This document shows, one piece after another, positions 1 to 15,992 of a stretch of DNA of 64,000 nucleotides. Source of the DNA: Hydra vulgaris (lineage: Eukaryota; Cnidaria; Hydrozoa; Anthoathecata; Hydridae); assembly GCF_038396675.1 (NCBI RefSeq), contig NC_088932.1, positions 28,475,501-28,539,500 on the forward strand. Reading direction: 5' to 3'. A program made the translations under genes and the position numbers. Each line of letters starts with the position of its first letter. The first letter of the stretch is position 1. The notes under the pieces were generated by a model. That model made no database searches. It had not been told where the DNA came from and saw nothing but the letters and a program-made list of their open reading frames with translations.

Positions 1-2649
1 GACTTATAACATCACTTAAGTTGAAAGTATGATTTTTTTCATATTAAAATATGATTTTTTTAAAGAAATTTTTTTAAATTATACTTTTATTATATTTGAG
101 TTTTATTTAAAACACAACTCATAAGTATTTATAACAAACTTGCTAAAAACTTGTTTACTATCTATAGACAACTCTGTGTGAAAAGCTTAATTAAACCATT
201 TAGACTTTATCTAAATTTTTGCTTTGCAACTTCTTTTTACTATTCTCTTATAACCTTTTAGGTGCCTCAGTAAAGAAAAGGTTTGATGCTTGTAATGTTT
301 CATTATTATTAGATAAGAGTTTGTTTTTTGAAATTCAGACAGTTGAGTAAAATTCAACTAAACTTCCCTCAGGTCAAACTCGCGTAATAAAGCCTTTGGT
401 TTGGCAATAAAAAACCTAATAAAGCCTTTGGTTAAATAAAAGGCACTTAAAGATATGATGTAGTCTTTCCAACTAGTATAACAAGAATACTGAATTTCTG
501 CAATTGTTTTTAGAAGAAACTGAAGGTTTTTAGAAGAAACTAAAACACAGGTGTCTTATAACACAAGTAATATAATATTTGGTCGCCTAATTTTAAAGGA
601 TATGATGTTTTTCTCCAATGGACTAACTTTTTTCTTTAAAATACTATATAAACTTGTGAATTAAGCCACATTTTGAACTAATCAACAGCCATATTTTATG
701 TTTAATAAATTTAATAAAACACAAATTAAGCAGGGTATATGTCAAAAGGGGAGTCAGAATTTTATTTTCCATACTTGAAATTTTTTCTCTCCTTATTTAT
801 CATTTAAAATGCAAGTTATTAAAATGATATGCAGTCTAGTGTAATAAAACTGGGAATGTCTATTGATATATTTTAATGTATACTTGTTGTTACTAACTGA
901 TTTTACCTCCTGTTGATAGTTAAACAATAAAACTTGATAAAAATTTATATCTGGGTGTATGAAAAAAGGGAAGTCCTAACTTTGTTCTAAAATAATCATT
1001 TTGATTTCTTTTTAACTTATGAAAGAAAAAATTTAAAAAACAAAGTTCTATATAACGAAGTAAAATAAGGTATGTTAATTTAAGTTTCTAATTAAGTTAC
1101 TTAACTCAAAAGTTAGATTAACCTCCATCAAAACATTGTTATTATTATTTTTTAATAATCACATAATTATAAAACCGAAATACTATTATGTTTTCCGGTT
1201 TTTTATTTTTTTTCCAACTGTTTCAAATAATTAACCGTGCATAATTTTGTTTAGTTTTTTTTTTAGTTTGGTTTTTATAGTTATATATAATAAAAAAACC
1301 TAGATTTCGTAGACACGCTCCTGGATGTAACATTGGGTTACATATTTATATTTCCTTCTCATCACCTTGTATTTTGGAGATAGAGGGAGTGCCCAACAAC
1401 TACCTTTACCATAAAAGAATGCATATTTCTTACAGAAAAGATTGTTTTTTCACAAAAACTTGTAGATTTTTCATACAAAAAATACTAAACTTTATTCTAG
1501 ATCACAAGTTAACATGATAATTGTATCTTAGAGTTGCAGGAGGATGTATTGGTGATGGTTTAACGTACCCTGTTTTCAAAAGTGTTCAACTCAAAAATAA
1601 TAAATATATCTATATTAAAATTAGTTAAGTAAGAATACAATACTTATGTTTTACAAGATTTTTACATGTATGAGTGTTTTACAAATCAACATATGGAAGA
1701 GGATGTCCACCACTCCATCCCCCATTATAATTTTTTTTTTAAAATCTCTCTCAAATAAATCAATTTTAGTACCTTTAGTACTAAAATTGATTTATTTGAG
1801 TCATTATTATGCTTCCGAAAGTTACAGTTTTTCTCATTGTCACATAGTAAAAAAAATATTATTGTAAAATGTTATTTTAACCATGAATTTATTTGCATAA
1901 TCGGAATTAATTTAGTGTAAAAATGGAGCTAACATGATCATTGTTGTTGGTAAGATTTTATACTTAATAGAAAATATATATTTCAAGAAAATAGTGAAAG
2001 AATTTTTGTAATTTTCATGTAACGTAAGTTAACCAAAACATGATAAAGTTTTGTTTTTTCTAATATTTAGTTAAAAAACTTAAGTTTTTTAATAATATAT
2101 GCGAAAGAATATTAAATGTTACGTTTTTACATTTAAAGTTTTAAATAATGATGCTTAGTTAAAGCACATTTTTATTTTAAATTTGTGTATTTTAAGTTAA
2201 ATTTACATGCATTTACTAAAGTTCTGGCACTTTTTCGTTAACAAAATAAATTACGTTATTAAGTAAACTTATTTTGTTGCGTAGGTTTGACAAGGTTTAC
2301 ACTAAAACTTTTTATATTAATTTGATATATCTGAGAATTTAGATAAAAAATCGTGTATTTTATTTTAATGTTAAATAAAATTATTTATATTATCCTTTTT
2401 TTTGACAAAGATTTAACATATTTATTCTTTGACAAGAGTTTAACATAAGAACATCAACAAAAGTTTAATGAGCAAAAAAATCAATAAAAAAGTTTAGTAA
2501 CCATACATATAGTCATATAAAAAAAAAGATTAGCTTTTTTTCTTTCTAATAAGAAACACCACAAAAATAGGTTTGCTAACTTTTAAAAATGTTAAAAAAA
2601 AACGTGACACAGATCTTTAGAATTAAAATTGGTTCAGTAAATTGCTATT
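1..2649. other. AT-rich non-coding stretch
   Basis: No coding block, splice-flanked exon or RNA gene could be supported on either strand. I searched here for the missing first exon of the PAF15-like gene (an ATG followed by a Val-Arg-Thr-Lys-like start) and did not find one. Small direct repeats occur: a 16-bp unit AATAAAGCCTTTGGTT twice near 385-432 and a 15-bp unit TTTTTAGAAGAAACT twice near 508-542. The hairpin at 1750-1800 is listed separately. Confidence 0.6.
1750..1800. repeat. perfect 23-bp hairpin, 5-nt loop
   Basis: The arm at 1750-1772 is the exact reverse complement of 1778-1800, with a 5-nt loop (CTTTA). There is no flanking T-run or gene that would make it a terminator. It belongs to the window-wide set of fold-back repeats. 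Confidence 0.95.
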
Positions 2650-3692
2650 TCTGTGTACCTAATATATAGACACCCTTTCATTGATATCAATGTTTTTGAT
2701 AATACTATGTTTGTTCTACTTCAAAAATATCTGCTGAAAATTAATCTGTTTTCTTACTTGATGATTTTAATATTGATCTGATACAATCAAATAATGAAAT
2801 TAGGACATCTGATTTTTTAAACTTACTTTCTTTTTATAATATTTACCCTAGTATCACTTTGTCGATGAGAATTACTGATCCCTCTGCTACAATCGTTGAT
2901 AATATTTTTTCTAATTTAATAACTCATAAAATTTCTGATCACTTTTTTCAATTTTTTATTTTCAGGCACAGTTTATATAGTATAATTTTGAAAAATTCAA
3001 TAACGAAAACTTTTAATCTGAATTATCAATTGACTGGGATGAAGTCTAATGACACTAACTCATGTTTCCAAATGTTTATTGCTGAAGCAAGATTGATTTT
3101 AGATCACTGTTCTACTTTAAAAATTTAGTATCTTCAAGCATCGAATTAAACTAGCTTCAAGCATCAAATTAAACTATGGATTTAAAAAGGAAATATAAAA
3201 TCTATTCAATTACACAATCTTTTCCAACAAAAAATGTTAAAAGCTAAGGACTTTATAAATATAAACAAGTTTGAAGGTATTTTTAAGAGATGTAAATATA
3301 TGATCATTACTAATTGATTAAACTTAGTAAAAAAAACCTATTTTGAAAAATTTTTCTCAGGAAAGGTAAAAATTCTTTGGAAACTTTCGAGAGGCATTAA
3401 TAATCTAATATATATCAAAAATTTTATTAAATCATTTCCCGATTGTTTACAAGAAAATATCTAAATTTCATCTCTTATATCTAAAAAGAAAGTCGTTAGG
3501 TCCAAACAGCAATCCCATAAACATTCTTATATATTTTTACTATGAGTTTTCAAATATTCTTTCTAAGCTATTTAATACCACATTCACAAATTAAACATTT
3601 CCTGATATTTTGAAACTATTTATTATTCCAATATTTGAAAATGACTCTAAACTTTCTACACAAACTATAGACTTATTTCTCTCCATTTTTTA

Positions 3693-3731
3693 AAGAAGCT
3701 TACTAATGTTAGATACATTAGTAAGCTTCTT
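3693..3731. repeat. perfect 17-bp hairpin inside LINE, 5-nt loop
   Basis: Arms 3693-3709 and 3715-3731 are exact reverse complements with loop TAGAT. In the sister LINE copy near 55315-55340 only the right-arm sequence (ACATTAGTAAACTTCTT) is present. The left arm therefore looks like a later inverted copy of its neighbour. Confidence 0.9.
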
Positions 3732-3847
3732 AAAAATACTTATATGTTCTAGAGTGCTCTTTTCTAAACTCATTTAATTGTTTAAATGTTTTTCAATTTG
3801 TTTTTAATCAAAAAAACTTTTTTGTGGTCATTTTGAATTTGTGGTGT

Positions 3848-4302
3848 CAGGCCTCGGCGGGAGTAAATGAGCATGAGAGCGGAGAAAAGCTCTCCTAAAA
3901 CGAACATGATGAGCCATGCTAGTTGCTCCTCTAAACTGCTTTTTATGAGAGCTGTTTATTTATATAAAAATTGCTTATTAAATACAAAATTTGGTTTTAC
4001 ATTTGTTACAAGCATATGTTTGCAACATTAATGTTACAATAATACATAGCAAGTGTCATTTATTGCAACGTGAAAATATATTTGAACTTAAAATTTTTTT
4101 TTTGTGCAAAAAACGTGCCTGTTTATTATCCAATTAATTAAATTTTTTTGACTTTGCGTTTTTCATTTTAGTTACAATGATAATTATACTTTTGAGAAAG
4201 AAAAAATACTTTTGCGAAAGCTGTAAATTGCTCCTGTTAGATGTTTTAGGGGAGAGTGGGTGAGAGCTAGATCTAAAGCTCTCGTTTCCTACCAAGGCCT
4301 GC
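3848..4302. mobile_element. non-autonomous DNA transposon, 5-bp TSD, CAGGCC...GGCCTG ends
   Basis: The 455-bp element starts CAGGCCTCGG and ends CAAGGCCTGC, and is flanked by GGTGT on both sides (3843-3847 and 4303-4307). It interrupts the LINE at 2650-4845. Taking it out with one GGTGT gives TTTGTGGTGTTG, which matches the uninterrupted LINE copy near 55570-55585. This fixes the borders and the 5-bp target duplication. No transposase is encoded. The ends resemble hAT-type MITEs; the 5-bp duplication is shorter than the usual 8 bp of hAT. Confidence 0.85.
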
Positions 4303-5680
4303 GGTGTTGTAAATAACAGGTTTCGATCTTATCTTTTAGACTGAAAACAATATGTAAGTATTAATCGTTTTAATTATAGTAATAAATCTATTTTTTTGAT
4401 GCTGTTCAAGGTTCTGTTCTTGGTCCTCTTTTGTTTCTAATTTACGTTATCGACCTAACCAACTCTGTTCACTTCTTGTCATTTTGCTGATTATAAAAAT
4501 CTCTTGCATATCAACAAATAGTATCATTCTTAATGTAAAAATATAAATTCTGATCTTAAAATATATATATATAAAGCAAGTCTGGGATCGTACCCTGGAA
4601 CATGAGGTGATTTGATATGGAATGACCCAACAATAGTTTGTCATTATGTTGATAAAGTTAAATGATATTTACTATGTATTATTCTTTTCTTATCTTAGTT
4701 GTTCTTGCAAATTTATGGTCAAGTTGGAAACTATTGCATTAACAAGTAGCTATTGTCTCAACGTCAATCCATTAGAATAATAAACTTCCAGCCATTTAAA
4801 TCAGATATATCAAAGTCTGATAAAACCAAGATTCCTTAAAAGAGTTTTTTGGAAAGTTGTTCAGGTGTTAATAGTTTATAAGAGGAAGATGGTTTATTCT
4901 TAGATAAAGTTTTTATTAAATTTATTTTATTAAATATTATTTATTTGTTTGATTTGTGATCAAAGCAAAGATTGTTGTGGCTAAATGCCAGAAAATTTTA
5001 AAATCCTTTTAGAGTAGTATGAGGATAGTCTGGTGAGATGCTTCATTGGATTGGCATCTTGAAGAGGCATCTCTTTCATTAGTGTTTTGAGTTTTCCTTC
5101 TATGACATAACTAAAAAATTTTTTTTTTTTGTGCTGAAATTTTTATTTATTGTTGTTATCTGAAAGAAAATTTATTCTTTCATATAACATCATTACATTA
5201 TTCTTACATATAACCGTCAGAAATCTCAAATTCTTTATACTAGTCATTTAAACTTTAATTGAATACTAAAATAATATAAAAAATAAATAATTTAGAAAAT
5301 TGTTTCAATAATTAACTTTTTTACATTACAAAAAAGAAGCTTTAAACTTAAAACCTTTAGCTATTTTCACAGAATTTCTGTAAGAAACACATTGACTTGT
5401 TATTTGAACAAGTATTTTTTTTTAATGGGTTATAAATCTTAAATGGTTTTAGATTTGACTTTCATATGAAACTATTGCCATTTTCTTCCTGTCTGATACA
5501 AAATTAAGTATTGTTTATTTTTTTATGAAAGTATACTGAGAAAAAAAATTTAGATTTATTTATCCTTTAATAGAAATACAAAAAGAAGAGTTTTAAGAGT
5601 TAAAAACCACAACTAAGCACTCTATTTAAGAAAATCAGTGTAAAAATGAACATAACTTAAAATAATTTAATAATAACATA

Positions 5681-5771
5681 ACTTCTACATAATTTAATAA
5701 ATACTTTAAGATTTTCAAATAAAACATATTTATTTGAAAATCTTAAAGTATTTATTAAATTATGTAGAAGT
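5681..5771. repeat. perfect 43-bp hairpin, 5-nt loop
   Basis: Positions 5681-5723 and 5729-5771 are exact reverse complements over all 43 bases, with loop ACATA. Perfect arms in neutral AT-rich DNA mean the structure is very young or is kept identical by conversion between the arms. Confidence 0.97.
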
Positions 5772-6132
5772 CACATAGTAATAAATTATATAACGTGTTT
5801 TTCTTGTTTTAGTTTTTTTGTCTCATTAATTGTTAAAGTTTTTTTTTTTTAAATAGCTGTGTAATATAGTAAAACTATTAAAATGTTACAAACAGAAAAT
5901 CAAAATAAAATTAAAAATAAAGGAAAAAGAAATAAAATCTTCATATTTTATATAAATAATATTTAATAATAAATAGTATATTTAAAATATTAGTGTTTAT
6001 AGAGATTTATTGCAATTGCCACATCTCTATGGTTACTTAAGTATTGTATGTAAATGAAGTTCATTGAAATCATTTGGCATTAAAAGTGTAAAAGTGTAAC
6101 ATAACACCCATTGATTGCTACTTTCCCATTTG

Positions 6133-6181
6133 AATTACACTTAAGGCATAAGGTGTTTTCCGCAATGCCTTAAGTGTAATT
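6133..6181. repeat. 16-bp inverted repeat, 17-nt loop
   Basis: Arms AATTACACTTAAGGCA (6133-6148) and its exact reverse complement (6166-6181) enclose a 17-nt spacer. No element ends or target duplication were recognised around it. Confidence 0.85.
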
Positions 6182-6653
6182 GTTTAAAAAAAACTTTTTT
6201 ATGGCTTTTACTCTTGCTTAGTTTAAACATTGATCTTAAACTTTGCTATAAAAATTACCTGATAACTTTGATCTTTATGAATTGAAAATCATCTGATAAA
6301 TGTAGAATTTTTTATACCTGGTAACTCAAAAGCTGATCTTTACCTATTTAATGTTAGCACTAGTTGTACACTAGTGCTAGCTTGAAAGATGTTTTGTGTA
6401 TTTTAAAAATATGTTTTGAAGCCAATTTGAAAGTATTATAAAAAACATCTCAAAGTCAGGTCCATTAGTATTACCTTTAAATCAGTGTTTATAAAATTTT
6501 TTACTCTTATTAATCACATATGGTGAAAGTACCTGTTCAGTATACATATAATTCACTTTTCTACTAACTGATATGTATCAAATTGCTCACAGCTTTTTTA
6601 TTTTATCTGTATGTTATTAGCTTAGCAACTTAATCTATATGAAAATCAACTGT

Positions 6654-6851
6654 CAGGGGCTATACTAAAAAAATTCGGGCAGCGGTACCCCTCATAGCAA
6701 CGCAAGCTGTAAGAGAATTTGCCATATGTAGACATTTTTTTGTGAAAAAAAGATGCATGTATTTTTTCGAGACAAAAGGTCTTCAACTTCTCAATTTGGG
6801 CAGCGCCCAAATATTGTCAATGCTATCAAAAGCAGTCTAGAATAGCCCCTG
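6654..6851. mobile_element. 198-bp MITE, 5-bp TSD (ACTGT)
   Basis: It begins CAGGGGCTATACTA and ends TAGAATAGCCCCTG, so the ends are near-perfect inverted repeats of about 14 bp. ACTGT lies directly outside both ends (6649-6653 and 6852-6856). It has no coding capacity. It shares its CAGG...CCTG end style and 5-bp duplication with 3848-4302 and 13931-14300. hAT-related by inference. Confidence 0.85.
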
Positions 6852-7062
6852 ACTGTTTATATTATTTATACTCTGGGATCTACCTTTTTATAAATTTAAT
6901 AATCTTCTGTATTAATTCAATTTTATTTTGTGATTAAAAATAATAAGTAACAAATATAGTTTTTTTCCCTAAAATAAAATAATTTTCTCTAAAAGTTTAG
7001 ATTTAAGGAGACAAGATTTTTTAACAAATTTTGCTTGATTTTAAATTAATTATTTTTTTTAG

Positions 7063-13065
<6,003 letters not shown>

Positions 13066-13334
13066 AACATCAAAAATTTGACGAAAGCGATTAAAACATA
13101 CTCATCATTAACATTACGAGTTACTACAAATTTATCTCGCTTATATTTATAAAATATTTTTACTTATCTTTATAAAATACGAATCACTGCCCAAATTGGT
13201 TATTTTGAAAAAGGTTTATTTGAAAAATTAGAATTGATCATTTTATATAAACAATATTTAAAAAGTTTTGCAATACCTAATTTTATCGGACTACAAACTT
13301 TACACCGGCAATTTCTAACTTTATAGATGCGTTC

Positions 13335-13515
13335 CAAAGTATAGCTATACTTTGAAGTACGTCTATAATTTTTTATTCTTTGATTTCTTTAAAACTCTAC
13401 TCCACAAAGCAAACGTTCTCCACCAAAGCATCGTATCTAAATACGATACGATGTGTTGGGGAAGAATTTTTGCTTTGTGGTGTAAAGTTTTAAAGAAATC
13501 AAAGAATAAAAAATT
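13335..13515. repeat. large imperfect palindrome downstream of PAF15-like gene
   Basis: A perfect 20-bp palindrome (13335-13354) is followed by a long inverted repeat, about 13367-13436 against 13441-13515, centred on ATCGTATCTAAATACGAT with scattered mismatches. An open frame on the plus strand through it is produced by the symmetry and is not taken as a gene. Confidence 0.85.
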
Positions 13516-13728
13516 ATTAATCTGTCTAGCATTAGATTATTAATCGGTATATTTTTGTTGAAATTCTATTAGCTGTACCATCATAAAAAACGAGTTTCGA
13601 TTAATGATAGGCCACTTCAGATGTTGGTTGGCGAACTGCAAGCGTTTAGCGGTACGTTTTTTTTTTGTCAGCAAGGAGCCTTTTGTAATCAGCGCGCACC
13701 TACATACAGAGTGTCACTCATAGTTTAA

Positions 13729-14910
13729 GGTGGTTATATGGTAAAAACTGAGCGATTTTCATTTAAAAAATTAATTTTATTTTATTAGCTAACTTTTTAT
13801 AAAACAAAACTGGCTTTTTAACTATATATAACATGATATGGTTTTAATAACAAAAAATAGTTAAAAAATTAGTTTCTTTGATTATGAGTTAAGAAATTTA
13901 CTTATTTTTGGGTCTGTATAATTTCTAAACCAGGCCCGTAGGAACCGGGGAAGATGCAGGGGTATTTGCCAACCACCCCCAATATTTTTTTAAATAAATA
14001 GTTTTGAAGTTAGTTTTCGGAAAAAAACGATCACAAATTAAGATGTAAAAGGAAAAAAAAGGATAGAAAAGACCTAATTTGTTATCCGTATTTTAGGCGT
14101 AAGTTCCTTTGACAAAACGTTTTGACCTATTGTCCAGCCCCCCCTCCTCCACAGTGGCGGATTAAGACTTTTCGGGGCCCGGGCTATTTTTTTTGGAAAA
14201 GAAATGACTTTAAAAAAAAAGTTCCTTAAAACTATTTCGGGGTCCCTTAATCCAGAATTCCCCCTTCCCTTCCAATATAATTTTTGTACCTACGGGCCTG
14301 TAAACTACTTAAAAATCAAAATTGTAAATCTGATAATGTTGTCAGTTAAAATGAGTGTATGAAATTTTTGATTAATATATTGTTTTCAAACTTTGAAACT
14401 TGACTTCTCAATTTAATTTTTTTGCTTGACTGCAAACACTAAACCATTCATATCTTTTTAACCAGATATGCAAGTAACTTCAAATTTTCAGAGTTGTTTC
14501 TTTATAGATAGAACTGCAATATCTAAAAGAACTAACCTTAAACTTGTTTCCATTTGAATATATTTATATTTTACCAAAGGTTTTTGCATCAAAAATATTC
14601 TTTAAAATTAAAAGAGCTGCCATTTTAAAAATAATTATTATTTTAAGTTTTTCTAGTAAGGTTTTGTTTATTATACTATAATCCATCAATGCGGTAAGTT
14701 TTAGCTTGTAATGTCATAAAAAAGCTAAGAAAATATAGCTTTTTTTTTCATTGATTTTTCTGCATTTAATGCTGAATCATCATAAAAAGGGTAAATAAGT
14801 TTTTATTTCAGCATTTTAAATCAAACTAAGCATTATTTAGCCTTGCTACTAATTTTGGTATGTAAAAAAAGTTAGAAATCGAAAAATATTTTTTTTACTA
14901 TACAACCACC
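13729..14910. mobile_element. TTAA-flanked non-autonomous transposon (Kolobok-like)
   Basis: TTAA lies directly outside both ends (13725-13728 and 14911-14914). The left end GGTGGTTATATGGTAAAA matches the reverse complement of the right end (GGTGGTTGTATAGTAAAA). No transposase is encoded. Among superfamilies with TTAA duplications, Kolobok elements have purine-starting ends, while piggyBac normally starts CC; Kolobok is therefore preferred. A second MITE (13931-14300) is nested inside. Confidence 0.8.
13931..14300. mobile_element. 370-bp MITE, 5-bp TSD (TAAAC)
   Basis: It begins CAGGCCCGTAGGAACC and ends GGTACCTACGGGCCTG-like (TACCTACGGGCCTG). TAAAC is duplicated at 13926-13930 and 14301-14305. 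A shorter relative is at 48983-49157, matching at both ends but lacking the middle. It is nested in the TTAA element 13729-14910, so it is the younger of the two. Confidence 0.88.
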
Positions 14911-15469
14911 TTAAGATCATTTTTAATGTGGTTGGCAGATAAAAATGGTTTGCTTTTCTCCCTTTAATGACCTCACATAATGTACTTTGATGATGATGGG
15001 CGACTCAGTTGAACGTAGAAGTTTATTTTGTCAATTTTGTGCATGTATTTAAAAATATGAATTATATCACCTTTTTTTTTTCTCTTCGAGTGTTGTAATG
15101 TTTAACATAGCTCTTCTCTGCTCAGGGGTTTTATGTTTAATAAAAGAAATTGTTTTGGTAGCATGGTTTTGGACTTTCCCCACCGCTTCAATGTCTCCCT
15201 GTTATTATGGTGACCGCGTCTACTCAAGGTAAAATCGAACATACTTGGTTGTACAGTTCTTTCCGCATTGGTAAACTACGACTAAGAAAAGTTTTTTTTA
15301 GCCTCCGTAAGGGATCGGTTATGTCCTGACATGAACAATTTTTGGGTTGATATTTTTTAATAATATCAACACAAGTATATTAAGAAAAATTTTTTATATT
15401 CTTAATATTAAACGTGATAAAATGGTTTGATAATATTCGAGACAAAAAAAATTGTACTTTTATCTAGTT
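14911..15469. other. non-coding stretch
   Basis: No gene or element border was supported. A short LINE-like coding resemblance near 14990-15240 (minus strand) was too weak to annotate. Confidence 0.5.
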
Positions 15470-15960
15470 TGACATTAACAATTTTATCCATCGATCTCTC
15501 AAAAATTACTTCATGAAATTTTACTTGATAAAACACTTAGCATTATAAATCTTCTAGAAAATTCTTTCTTTTTTTTGATCTCAACAAAATATGGTTTAAG
15601 AACATTGGTGATCCAAACTTCAACGTCACTATGCAAAGTTTTAACGGAGCCGAGTTGTGCGAGTTTGTTAGTTTTTATATCCTGTATACTATAAGTAGCA
15701 TATACGGATTGCAATCCAATCGATTATATAGAGATGACGGCTTGTTCTGTTTTTATAAAGTTTTTGGACCAGAATCTAAAGTTGGAATTATTCTGAATTT
15801 CTTCAGGAATAATTCAAAAATAAATGTCAATTCCTGGTAAACTTATCTCATCTCGCTAATTCATTCATCTATAACTACTGACCATCTAAGGAATTATAAC
15901 AAAATCCTAAAGGTTATCGTCCTCCTCTATACATCTATGATCTTTTGGCACTTATAACTA
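15470..15960 (+). mobile_element. reverse transcriptase fragment with YRDD active site
   Basis: The plus strand encodes NVTMQSFNGAELCEFVSFY and then SNRLYRDDGLFCF, where YRDD is the RT active-site box; GPESKVGIILNFF follows. The start at 15631 is only the first Met; related sense continues upstream to about 15480. It ends in stops after NSKINVNSW. I recognise this as an RT domain found widely in cnidarian repeats, distinct from the LINEs in this window. The element class is uncertain. Confidence 0.65.
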
Positions 15961-15992
15961 CCATATTGATTTCTTCGAGATTTATTATCTCT

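Larger units (their letters stand above)
2650..4845 (+). mobile_element. decayed non-LTR retrotransposon (LINE), endonuclease to RT
   Basis: Translation gives an AP-endonuclease-like block near 2680-2960 (LDDFNIDLIQ, then SDFLNLLSFYN, then RITDPSATIVDNIFSN). A linker and early RT block follow near 3230-3700, then the RT fingers/palm near 4400-4470 (GPLLFLIYVID-like, broken). The same order and closely related sequence appear in the copy at 54551-57110, so the two are one family. Stops and frameshifts are frequent, and a part of the RT seems deleted after 4540. It is split by an inserted element at 3848-4302, and a fold-back at 3693-3731 was added inside it. Not active. Clade (CR1/L2/jockey group) is inferred from motif style only. 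Confidence 0.8.
4846..6653. other. AT-rich non-coding stretch with hairpins
   Basis: No gene is supported here. It holds the 43-bp hairpin at 5681-5771, the 16-bp hairpin at 6133-6181, and a small one near 6355-6377 (AGCACTAGT arms, 5-nt loop). Confidence 0.6.

Noticed and set aside
1750..1800. Rho-independent terminator
   Set aside because: A eukaryotic, AT-rich hairpin without a U-run or adjacent gene; it belongs to the general fold-back set.
13352..13543. 63-residue frame near the PAF15-like gene
   Set aside because: It runs through an imperfect palindrome; the symmetry accounts for the open frame and no motif is present.
14990..15240. LINE fragment on the minus strand (resembling the C-terminal region of the LINE at 39206)
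   Set aside because: A few residues of sense only (around GATATAGTCG-type text on the antisense); too weak to list.
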